The notes under the pieces: generated by a model
Told to the model about the DNA's origin: nothing
What the model saw: only the letters and a program-made list of their open reading frames with translations
Databases searched by the model: none
Made by a program: the position numbers and the translations under genes
Assembly: GCA_015178975.1 (NCBI GenBank)
Contig: WHVD01000110.1
Coordinates: 62,001 to 126,000 of the forward strand
Direction: 5' to 3'
Length of the DNA: 64,000 nt
Source of the DNA: Hysterangium stoloniferum
Taxonomy: Eukaryota; Basidiomycota; Agaricomycetes; Hysterangiales; Hysterangiaceae
Shown: in pieces, positions 1-8,782 of the stretch
Numbering within the stretch: the first letter of the stretch is position 1
Layout: each line of letters begins with the position of its first letter

Positions 1-102
1 TTTGAGGAATAGTGGTTTGATCAGGGAACATTCGTCTATCTATAAGCAAAAGGCTGACGCTCAATGCGTTACTACTAACCTCCACGCTCTACGCCTTCTT
101 CA

Positions 103-2554
103 ATGGCTCCCGAAGCAACTCAAGAAGTGATCGTCGACCTCAAGCTATCAAGAGAGCCCAAAGCGACAACAGCTATCAAGGCCAATGTTGCGGCATTACA
201 GGGCTCATTCACGTCAGGGAAGGGTAACGAAGTATACGATGTTCAAACCGCCCTGGATGACATCCCACTTGTGCATGATGCTCTCCAGCTTTTCCTCGAG
301 TCTAAGATGGTGGAAAGCGAGGATCTCATAAACAACAAGGATCCTGTCAAGTGCGACCATTCATTCTCTTTAAATGTGACGGGGTTAGATAACCTGCTGT
401 TATAGAGAGAGACTTTACTGTGCGACTGGATATGGGCTCATCCAGGCTATTAAGGCAGTGATCAGCTTTGAGGATGAAGTTCGTCTTAATCACATTTATA
501 TATCAGGCTAGTCTTACGATTTTTTTACAGGATTTAGCAGCTGCAATAGCAATCGTAAAACACGGCAACACAGTCGCAGGACAGCACAGGAAGCGTAGTT
601 CTTTTGCGTCCAAGCTCACATCTCTGGTCACTGCCCCTTCGGTCTCTTTCGTTAAATCCATGACTGTCATAGAACGACACGCGGAGCTTACCTTTGCGGA
701 GACTGTCTTCGAAAAAGCCGCCTTGGGTATAGTTTATTCCGGGGATTGGTTGGCATTCATCAAAGAAGCGTATGCCCCGTTTTGTCTCGTCTCCCCTCCG
801 TCAACTGAATATAATGATCTATTCTATACCTAGACTGAACATGCGGACATGTGTCCAGATATACCGTCTGCTTGCTCGTTATATGGATACCATGGACGCG
901 GAATCTGTAGAAGCAGGTACAGGACCACATCACCCCGATATCGACAATGACTTCCGCAGCGGTGTTCTTCTCGGAATGGGAGTTACACACATTCTCCTGT
1001 CTCTCCTTCCTACCCGTATTAGCACTGTCATGGAGCTTTTTGGGTACAAGGGTGATCGTAAGGAAGGGCTCAAACTGTTAGCTAAGGCTGGCGGATGGTC
1101 GAATGATCTATCAAATCCGGATCCCGAGATCAACGAGAAAGATGAAGGGATTAGAAGACCTATTTGCGATATGACCTTGTTAGTCTTCCATTTGGTGCTT
1201 TCCAGCTTCACAATCGATGGGGTGGACATAATGTTTGCCAACAAGATATTGCAGTGGAATTTAAAACGATTTCCTTCTGGTATGTCTCATGTCTCCTTTG
1301 CTACACGATAGCGCTAAATTAACTGCATAGGCGTATTCTTCCTTTTCGGAGAGGGTCGAATACGACTCCGTCGCAGTCAACCTCGTCGCGCCATCGAGAG
1401 TTATACCCGTGCAATGGAGGCACAAGCACAATATGCAAATTTGTATCATATCTCATGGTGGGAGATTGCTGGTGCGACACTTGCACTATGGGACATCAAT
1501 CAAAGCCTTGAATACTGGCGTAAGCTGAAGGCGGATGCGACCTGGTCAAAAGCGTGTTATACGGTGCGTCTTGCGACCTGCATTGCGGTGGATGAAACTG
1601 ATCACTCAAACAGTACGGGGTTGCTGTGTGCCTACTTGAAATAGGCGGCAAAGAGAATGAGGCAGAGGCGGACGCGCTCATGCAAGCAGTCCCAGGATTC
1701 ATGCAGCGCATCGCTGGTAAATCCATCCCAATTGAAGTGTGTTTGCTCCCCTTGTTCGGACTTTATATGAACCCTCTACCTTTAGAAATTCGTTGCGCGT
1801 AAAGCCCGTAAATATCAGAAACAAAACCGTCGCCTAGCACTCCCCGGCCTTGAATTTGCGTATACCTTTCTCGCTATCGCCCATGCACCACGAACAGTGA
1901 TCACTGAACGCATGCTTCCGCTGGTTAATGAGCACTTGTCCAAGGTCGAGGAAGCAAAACCAGAGACATATGGTGCGAATGTCGGCGAGTACTGGGATGA
2001 CTTGTGCTTGTGCCGGTTCTTGAAAGGTGTCTGTTTGCGATACATTGCGTATCCCGTGAGTGTGCTGTTAGGAGACGACTTCCGTGTATTGATTGTATGA
2101 GACTTAGGATCCTGATGCGGAATTGGATACTGACGAAGCGCCTCCGATGCCTCAGGAAGAGGCAGCGGCCGTTTCTGAAAAAGAATTGAGACAGGTCATC
2201 GCGGATGGGGTACATATTGCACTAGACCATCATCTTGTTTACCATGCCCGTGAGTAGTCAGCTTGTCTCTTAACATTTTATGACTGACGAACTTTCTCTT
2301 ATTGTAGACTACGAACTGGGGCGTCTGCTTGCATGCAAAGGCGAAGAGAGAGAAGCGCGGAACCATCTTGATCTTGTATATTCAGGTATGTTGGATGCAT
2401 AACTTGATTTCCCTTCACCCATTCTTTCTCGTGCACAGGAAAATCTTTGGAGGTATCGTCATTTAACCGCAAAGGCAAATATAGTATGGAGAACGCACTC
2501 ATACTTCGTACACATGCTGCTCTTACTGCTTTAGATCAGGGTCGACGACTCTAG
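103..2554 (+). CDS. TTC39/IML2-family TPR protein
   Basis: The spliced product resembles the TTC39/Iml2 family (formerly DUF3808), tetratricopeptide proteins linked in yeast to the mitochondrial outer membrane and lipid-droplet or inclusion clearance. Seen: a start at 103 after a TATA-like tatctataag near 36; a helical N-terminal part with an HAELTFAETVFEKAAL segment; the family-typical RSGVLLGMGVTHILLSLLP stretch (about 958-1017); then TPR-like segments such as YANLYHISWWEIAGATLAL (1429-1490) and a final YELGRLLACKGEEREARNHL repeat. The coding sequence is split by many short introns, for example 2250-2307 (gtgagt...ttgtag). The last exon ends at tag 2552-2554. No lesion was found, but the junction between exon 1 and the segment starting near 413 is not resolved. 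Family assignment is fairly sure; cellular role is inferred from the family. Confidence 0.8.
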
Positions 2555-3154
2555 AATGTTTTACTCTGGTTCTCTATTGCTGCAATCCATATTAGAAGGA
2601 GATATACTCTTCTATTTGGACTATACCCCCTGATATGATGGGTATTCACATTTATGTACTAGTGACCATGTGGCTTATATTATAGTTTTCCATCCACCCA
2701 TCTATACCCATCTTTATTCGTCCCGATTTCTTCTTGTTTACCGGTAAAACACTCTAATACACAGCTGACGATTGACCTGATTGCGTGGGTCTGGAGAATA
2801 TTATAAGGTGTAACACAGATTCCACATGCCTGTAGCGGGAGGTGCTATGTCCCGCCTGGTGGCTTACGACATACCGATTACGTTATCACAGACGCGCGTA
2901 GTATCATTTTTAGTTAATCATTTTTACCTACCGTCATTATCATGTATCATACTCGCCGTTCTCAAGGAATACAGTTTGGTCCTATCAACGTCTGGACTGA
3001 TGCCAATGTAAGGCTGCATTAGACAGCAGCCTTTCAAGCAGTTAGCTGCCTCACTCTTGTATTTGATATGGGAATATGTAAGAAATTTGGCTGAGGGGTG
3101 ACAGTGACCCACTCAGCATTGCTTGATGATGCCCTTCAAGCTAGGTCATGCATT
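2555..3154. other. Intergenic, no gene seen
   Basis: This is the 3' flank of the TTC39-like gene. It is AT-rich with only short chance open frames. I see no protein similarity, RNA gene or clear repeat until the partial LTR that begins near 3155. Confidence 0.5.
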
Positions 3155-3412
3155 TATGTTATTTGACTCTCTCATTATTCTCTTCAACATTTGAGCAGTC
3201 ATTCAGAATCATACTTTACAATTGATTCTCCTTTATTTGTTTTAGCTCTCTATTCTACTTTAGATAGCTAATTCACTTGACCGTATTGAACTAAACAGTC
3301 AATACATGTTCGGTCTGTATTAGACTTAGATAGTCAATACATCATCGTGTCGTACCTAAACGGTCGATATTCTTTGTATATAGAATGGTTAGAACTTCCA
3401 CCACTCTTCACA
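3155..3412 (+). repeat. 5'-truncated solo LTR (TGTGA family B)
   Basis: It matches the 3' part of the complete family B LTR at 53524-54152: the atttgactctc block, the paired cagtcaatac motifs, tatagaatggttagaac and the terminal ccaccactcttcaca. The 5' portion of the LTR is missing, so no target duplication can be assigned. Confidence 0.75.
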
Positions 3413-3796
3413 CATGCGTAACTACAGGATTATATACTCAAAACAAGAGTGGTAATGAATGTGGGCAATAATGACCACAGTCAATATACATACAACTCCG
3501 ACTGCTCACTTTATCCGAAAATATAACACTTCAACTATCTGTCACAACCATCACAAGTCACAACATTGTCACAAATAATCAAAGGTAATATTTGACAACT
3601 CTTCGACTCATTGAATTCAACTCGATAAACCCGAACATTATTCGACAACATCAAATCTCTTTCGACATGTCTCATTTCGATATCACGAATGATTTCATTA
3701 TTATAGTCATAACGATACAAAGAAAAAGCATAAAAGGGCCACGAAAGAAGCGAGGGAAGTCAGTCGAAATATCTGTAAATTAGTGATACTAGTAAT
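3413..3796. other. Unassigned AT-rich spacer inside the repeat block
   Basis: It lies between a truncated LTR and a gag fragment. It has no supported gene. It could be diverged internal sequence of a gypsy element, but I found no coding similarity. Confidence 0.35.
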
Positions 3797-4109
3797 CTAA
3801 CTTGTCGTAACTTCTTCGACAAATACTTCTGCAGATAGTCCTAATTGGCTGGCTGTCACTGGTTCAACTTCAGTTTTGGGAGAACCTCCAGCTGAAGTTT
3901 GTTTTGGGAAGGTCAGCGAGGGTTTTCTCATCATAACATTTCCAGGCGGTTCAAGACTAGCGGGCCTTTGTCGTGGGAATGAACTGCTTGATCCCGCTGA
4001 AGGTTTTGTGGCCTGTTCCTTGCCCATAGTCATCATTCGTAAAGGAATTAGTTACTTTTTTAATAGATTTTTCTTTGTAGGGAAAGTACGGTCCGGCCCA
4101 GATCACCAC
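3797..4109 (-). pseudogene. gag N-terminal fragment of a family C gypsy element
   Basis: Read on the minus strand, the segment next to the LTR end at 4110 begins gTGGTGATCTGGGCC. This is the same primer-binding-site-like sequence that follows the 5' LTR at 58232. About 75 nt later it encodes a 79-residue start that aligns with the family C gag at 58309: both have MGK or TGK near the start, a serine-rich run, an A/S-x-LEPP motif and an R-K-x-S-x-T motif. Only this 313-bp remnant of the internal region survives; the rest was deleted. It identifies the LTR at 4110 as an old 5' LTR rather than a true solo LTR. Confidence 0.7.
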
Positions 4110-4627
4110 TGTGAAGAGTGGTGGAAGTTCTAACCATTCTATATACGAAGAATATTGACCGTTTAGGTACGACATGTAGTTGTATTGACTGTCTAAGTCT
4201 AATACATACTGAACAAGTATCGACTACTTAGTTCAATACGTTTGAGCGAAGTAACTGTCTAAAGTAGAGTAGAGAGTTAAAACGAATAAAGGGAATTGAC
4301 CATTAGATGCGATTCTGAAAGACTGCTCGAGTGTAGAAAAGAGTAACGAGAGTTGAATAATGGAGTAATGAGAGTCAAATAATAGAGTAATGAGAGTTGA
4401 ATAATAGAGTAATGAGAGTTGAATAATAGAGTAACGAGAGTTGAATAATAGAGTAACGAGAGTTGAATAATGGAGTAGTGTGGATGTGGTCCGTGTGGGT
4501 TGAAATATAGGTGGAGTTTCGACTGGTACAGTTTGAAACTCTGATTGCATAGTTAGTTGAAGCCTGTCTGTGACGGTTGAGATGATACCCCAATCACAAC
4601 TTATGGGACACTAACTGGGTGTCTGGG
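4110..4627 (-). repeat. Family B LTR, outer part (interrupted at 4628)
   Basis: It starts tgtgaagagtggtggaag, the reverse complement of the family's 3' terminus, and continues at 13253-13486 after a later insertion. Joining the two parts rebuilds the gtgtctgggtaagtcatgg sequence seen uninterrupted near 56170. It contains a small tandem array of gagttgaataatagagtaac-type units between about 4345 and 4470. It is the 5' LTR of the gag remnant to its left. Confidence 0.8.
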
Positions 4628-5003
4628 TGTGAAGAGTGGTATAAGTTCTGACCGTTCTATATACAAAGAAATGAGTAGAATGAGAAGATGGATGATGCGA
4701 GTGGAGGTCTTGACTGCTATAGTTCGAGGCCTGAAGTGTTAGATAGTTCAGATATTGCTACCTATGTAGTAGCTGACACATCACCCTGATCACCGCTCGT
4801 AGTAGACCTAGTTTATGTCTTATGAGTGGCAGTTCTTGGGTAAAAGTGTGTCTGAGTTCTAATTGGTGCCGAGTGCACCTACAAGTATACACAATGCTTC
4901 GAACTAATGAAATGATGGAATATTCGAAGAATATAAAAGATAGATAAATATGAATAGAATGTGTAAAATATAAATAAAATTAAAGGAGTGTTTTACCACA
5001 ATG
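4628..5003 (-). repeat. Family A solo LTR, first part (TSD ctggg)
   Basis: A second LTR inserted in the family B LTR. The target duplication ctggg is seen at 4623-4627 and 13253-13257. Its other end is at 13225-13252. It is the reverse-orientation relative of the complete copy at 61448-61921. The gypsy chromovirus copy 1 is inserted into it at caatg. Confidence 0.85.
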
Positions 5004-5892
5004 TGTTAGGATACACACACAGGCCGGGTTTCCGGAGAAACCCGCGGGATATCCAGTAGGACTTGGCTTCAGCTTATAGGCTGTGCCCTCGCTAGATCGT
5101 GTTGTCCAATTTCAAACGGATGGACGGGGATCCCGGGGAGTCTGGGTGGGGTTCGTGGGTCGTAGGTCGTAAGTCGGGGGTCGTGGGTCATAGGTCGTAA
5201 GTCGGGGGTCGTGGGTCATAAGTCGGAGGTCGTGGGTCATAAGTCGGAGGTCGTGGGTCGTGAGTCGAGTTGGTTGAGAGAGATAGATGCGCCGGAGCCT
5301 GTGGGCTCTGACTAGTGCGAGCGATGTGAATCGAGTAAGGTTTTAGAGTGGAAAATATTATTAGATTACTGGGGGGAATCTAAGCTAATTTTCTGACTGG
5401 ATTGTATGTACAACATCTGCCAGTTTATATAGACCGTGGAATGCATGACATACCAAATCCAGTAATAACGAAACAAAACTAACAAAACATGAAATGGGAA
5501 TAGTAAACACCAAATTGGTGTTAGGAACGGGACGGAACGGAGTGGAGTCTGAATCGTGACAAAGCATAACCCATAACGGGAAACAGAGTGGGAGTGGAGT
5601 TCTAAATCGTGACAGGTCATTTGACTAAAACGGGAATGGGGCTCGATTAGAGCGGTGACGGGATTCTAAGCGGGGACCAATGACTGATGCGTGGGACGAA
5701 GATGGACATAGACAGAGACGGAGTCCGGGGGAAGTCCAGTGACTGATATGTGTCGTAATGAGGTTGAACGTAACGAGTCTTGACGTAACGGAGTCCGGGC
5801 GGGAAATCCTATAAACAGACGATTGGTGCTTGTAGGGCGTGGGGGCGTACGGGTTAGTGCCCGGAGTCCAGCGGGATTGTCCGGTCGTAACA
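5004..5892 (-). repeat. 3' LTR of chromovirus copy 1 (889 bp)
   Basis: It runs from tgttagga to gtcgtaaca. It is 50 bp longer than its partner at 12381-13219. Much of the difference lies in a GTCG-rich minisatellite (about 5150-5272). The predicted transcript start motif attttctgact (minus-strand agtcagaaaat) is at 5388-5398, downstream of a TATA-like element near 5425. Confidence 0.9.
5150..5272. repeat. LTR minisatellite (gtcgtgggtcataagtcgg units)
   Basis: Imperfect tandem units of about 19 nt built from ggtcgtgggtc and (c)ataagtcgg. The other LTR of the same element (about 12530-12600) carries fewer units. The same motif, more decayed, is in the 3' LTR of copy 2 (about 21175-21245). Confidence 0.8.
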
Positions 5893-5906
5893 GTATCCTC
5901 CCTTTA
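5893..5906 (-). other. Polypurine tract of copy 1
   Basis: On the minus strand the sequence immediately before the 3' LTR is aaagggaggatac. It is the expected plus-strand primer site, and copy 2 has the matching aaagggagggtac at 20549-20561. Confidence 0.75.
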
Positions 5907-6042
5907 TGCCGAAGTCCCAAAGAGGCTCTAGACCTAAATAAGGTTCTTGTCGGCTACGCGCATGTGTCAAAAGTCATGTCGGTTACACGTATGTGTCAAA
6001 GAGTCATGTGATCTGGAAGGTAAGGTTCAAACGCGATGAGCC

Positions 6043-6050
6043 TATATAAA
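6043..6050 (+). promoter_or_regulatory. TATA box of the antisense accessory gene, copy 1
   Basis: TATATAAA lies 53 nt upstream of the ATG at 6103, and a pyrimidine-rich cttcttcttc stretch follows it. A TATA motif sits at the same place in copy 2 (20401-20412, minus strand). This suggests the accessory gene has its own promoter opposite to gag-pol. Confidence 0.55.
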
Positions 6051-6102
6051 AATTTGAAAAAATAGAAATTTCTTCTTCTTCATTACCCCCATCTTCGTCA
6101 CT

Positions 6103-7085
6103 ATGGGACCAAAACCAACACCACGCAAGCCAATGCCTACATCAGGGCCCTCCACGGGCTTTCCGTATTGGGCGCCTTGGAGCGTGGCCCAATTGTTGGT
6201 GCGGGGAGAAGAGCAGCACCAGCTTCGTGAAGCAGCAGAGAGAGAGGTGAGGGAGGCCCAGGAGGCCCTGGACAGAGAGTACCAGGAAGCGTTGGCTGCG
6301 GAGGAAGAGGCCACGAAGGAGAGGGAATGTGAGGCAGAGGAGGCTGCGTGAGTGGCCATGGAGAACACCCGGGTGGCTGCAGAGAAAGCCCGGTTGGCCG
6401 CGGAGAGGGCCGCCATTGTTGCGGGAAAGGTAAGTCCCAAATTTCACTTGTTGAACTTTACTGACTTGTGATTTTCAGTGCAAAGTGACAGAGGTGGAGT
6501 CGGAGTCCGAGGGGGAGCCAGAGAGCCCCCAAAAGATAGGCCTCATGTCCGTGGGATAACCGCGGAAACTGACCATATCAACAGAAGGCAAGGAAGGCAG
6601 CGCCAGTCCGTCTTCCGACGCGGAACGAGCCGCGGTGTTCCGGTTGCAACGACCGGAACACGGAATGCAACCGAAAGTCTGGCCAGGGTCCAGGATGTTA
6701 CCAATGCGTGCACCTCAAGGTGAGGTGCTCGCTTGTGCACGAGCAGGCCACGGGGTCCGGGACGTGAGACATAAGCGGGACGGATGGGTTATCTGGGTTG
6801 GACGAGGTCCTTGGACGGATCGCTGAGGGCATCGAGGCCCAAAACGAGTTGCTCCGGAAGAGCAACAAGGTCCAAATTGTGGTGGCAAAGGAGCTGTCCG
6901 GACTCCACGAGGAGTTTTGGAAGTTCCTGGTGGAGTATGGTGGCTATGTCTATGAAGAGCCGCAGATCGGGAGTTCCGAGGATGCCGGGTCGGATGAGGA
7001 GGGGGTTGCTGTGGAGATCGCGGAGCTTCCTGGAGAGGTAGCTGAGGAGGCGGGGAAAAAACACAGTCCCATAAATGTAGACTGA
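6103..7085 (+). pseudogene. Antisense accessory gene of the chromovirus, Zn2Cys6-like
   Basis: The gene is coded opposite to gag-pol, between integrase and the 3' LTR. Exon 1 begins MGPKPTPRKPMPTSGPS and continues into a charged, Glu/Ala-rich coiled coil. Intron 1 is 6430-6478 (gtaagt...ttcag). Intron 2 is 6536-6584, with its donor mutated from gt to at (copy 2 keeps gtaagt). Exon 3 holds six cysteines spaced C-X2-C-X6-C-X9-C-X2-C-X6-C (6636-6728), which fits the Gal4-type binuclear zinc cluster. A C-terminal helix, IAEGIEAQNELLRKSNK, and an acidic tail end at 7085. Two in-frame TGA codons (6349-6351 and one near 6767) break this copy; copy 2 has different breaks, so an ancestor was intact. 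Function unknown; DNA binding is inferred from the motif only. Confidence 0.75.
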
Positions 7086-7294
7086 AAAGTAGTATAGAAA
7101 TAAAAATAATTTGAATCATAAAAGCAAAGCGTGAAAGAAAAACATAAAAATTAAAAGTCAAAGCCAAAGTCCGTGGGGAATCCGCTTAAAGACTTGACAA
7201 GACATGTCAGAACCTGTAAAAGCAAAGAGAGACATAGGGCGACAGGGAATAATGAAAATGAGTCCAAACGTAACACGGGGTCCGTGGAGTGTGG
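7086..7294. other. Spacer between convergent pol and accessory gene
   Basis: AT-rich untranslated stretch where the accessory gene and the chromodomain end of pol converge. The 3' ends of both transcripts should lie here. Confidence 0.4.
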
Positions 7295-8782
7295 TCAGAG
7301 AGACGATAATGGTCCAGGTTTGAGTGGGTAAGCTGTATGAAAGTCAGTAACGATTTCCGTGGCATTACTGAGTTCCGTGGCCAAAATCCATGAAGTCTCT
7401 TCATCGGTGCTCTCGTAATCCGCCCACTTGACCAAGTAAAGCAGTTTACAAGTGCGTCGACGCTTATCAATTTTTGAATCTAAAATCTGTGAGATTTCAA
7501 ACTCGGGTTCTCCGTCAATGACGACAGGAGGAGGTGGAGATTGCACGCGATCCGGGATAGTGTTAGCAGTACAAGGTTCAAGCATAGAAACATGAAATAC
7601 CGGGTGTACTGCGTGCATGCTATCCGGAAGCCGTAGAGTCCAAGAAACTGAACCTACTTGTGTAATAATTTCAAACGGGCCTAAATATTTTTCAGCAAGC
7701 TTCTTTGATGGACGCGTAGTCCGGAAGAATTGAGCTTTGACATAAACACGGTCACCAATCTTGAAGTTGGGTGGCGGGATCCGGTGTTTGTCCGCTGAAT
7801 GTTGGTATTGCTCTTGTGTAGACAATATTGCAGTCCGGAGTTCCTCGTGGAGCTCGTGGAGGTCCGTGGTGAACTCTTGAGCGTGAGCAGAGGCGAAATT
7901 TCATTCTGGATGTACTGTAATATTTGGATTATATCCTTTATTTGCAAAGAACGGGGAAACACCAGTAGTGGCCGAGGGTGCATTGTTGTAAGCAAATTCT
8001 GCAAGTGGTAACAAGGTTTTCCAATTGTCCTGTTGGTAGTTGCAATATACATATACGCGGAGGTATTGTTCCAATGTCTGGTTGACGCGTTCGGTTTGTC
8101 TGTCACCTTCCGGATAATGTCGGGATGTGAAATGTAATGTCATGTCCAAGGATTTTCCGAGGGATCTAAAGAAGTGAGACACAAACTCTGATCCTCGATC
8201 GGAAGTCACGTGAGACGGAACTCTGTTGGAAAATACGTGGATAATGAAAAGTTCCACTAACTGCATGGACGTAATTGTATCATAAGTAGGGATGAATATA
8301 CCTTGTTTTGAGAATCTGTCAACAACGACTAGAATAGCAGAAAAGCCTTTGGAATCTGGTAGGTGTTCAATGAAATCCATAGATATAGAATTCCACGGGT
8401 GTTCCAGTACCGGGAGTTGTTTCAAAAGGCCGTATGGCTTGTGTCGCTGAGATTTCGAGCGGGGACAAGTAGTGCAAGATTTACAATAGTGCTTAACGAA
8501 TCCATGGAGTCCGGGCCAAGTATATTCTCTTCTTATTAATGATAGAGTTTTGTTGTACCCGAAATGTCCTGAGAGTGGATGATCATGTTTGTATTGAAGG
8601 ATCCTGAGGTGGAGGCTGCCGGAGTCCGGTACATAGATATGATCGTCAAGTCTAATGAAACCATGTTGATCAAGAGACCACCGAGGTTGATCGGGGTCCA
8701 CGGGATTGTCCAGATGAGCTTTAGTAACTGGGTCTAGTGGAATCGCCGATAGAATATCTTGATGTAACTTCTCGATATCCAT
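7295..8782 (-). pseudogene. Integrase and chromodomain of chromovirus copy 1
   Basis: This is the C-terminal part of pol. From its first ATG (MDIEKLHQ) it reads an HHCC zinc finger (HDHPLSGHFGYN ... CKSCTTC), then the catalytic core with MDFIEHLPDS (first Asp), TSDRGSEF (second Asp) and the downstream Glu of the DDE triad, then a GPY/F-like KYLGPFEI segment. It closes with a chromodomain (KLLYLVKWADYESTDEETSW) of the type that targets chromoviruses to modified histones. The frame is open except for one TGA at about 7899-7901, where copy 2 has CGA. It is in a different frame from the RT part because of a 22-bp repeat expansion at 8811-8876. Confidence 0.9.

Noticed and set aside
4345-4470. Tandem gagttgaataatagagtaac units, considered as a CRISPR-like array
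   Set aside because: The units are directly adjacent with no unique spacers, and the array lies inside an LTR of a eukaryotic genome.
6042-6447. Minus-strand frames of 101-132 codons (Ser/Ala-rich) under the accessory gene
   Set aside because: They are antisense shadows of the Glu/Ala coiled coil and lie downstream of pol without a start signal.
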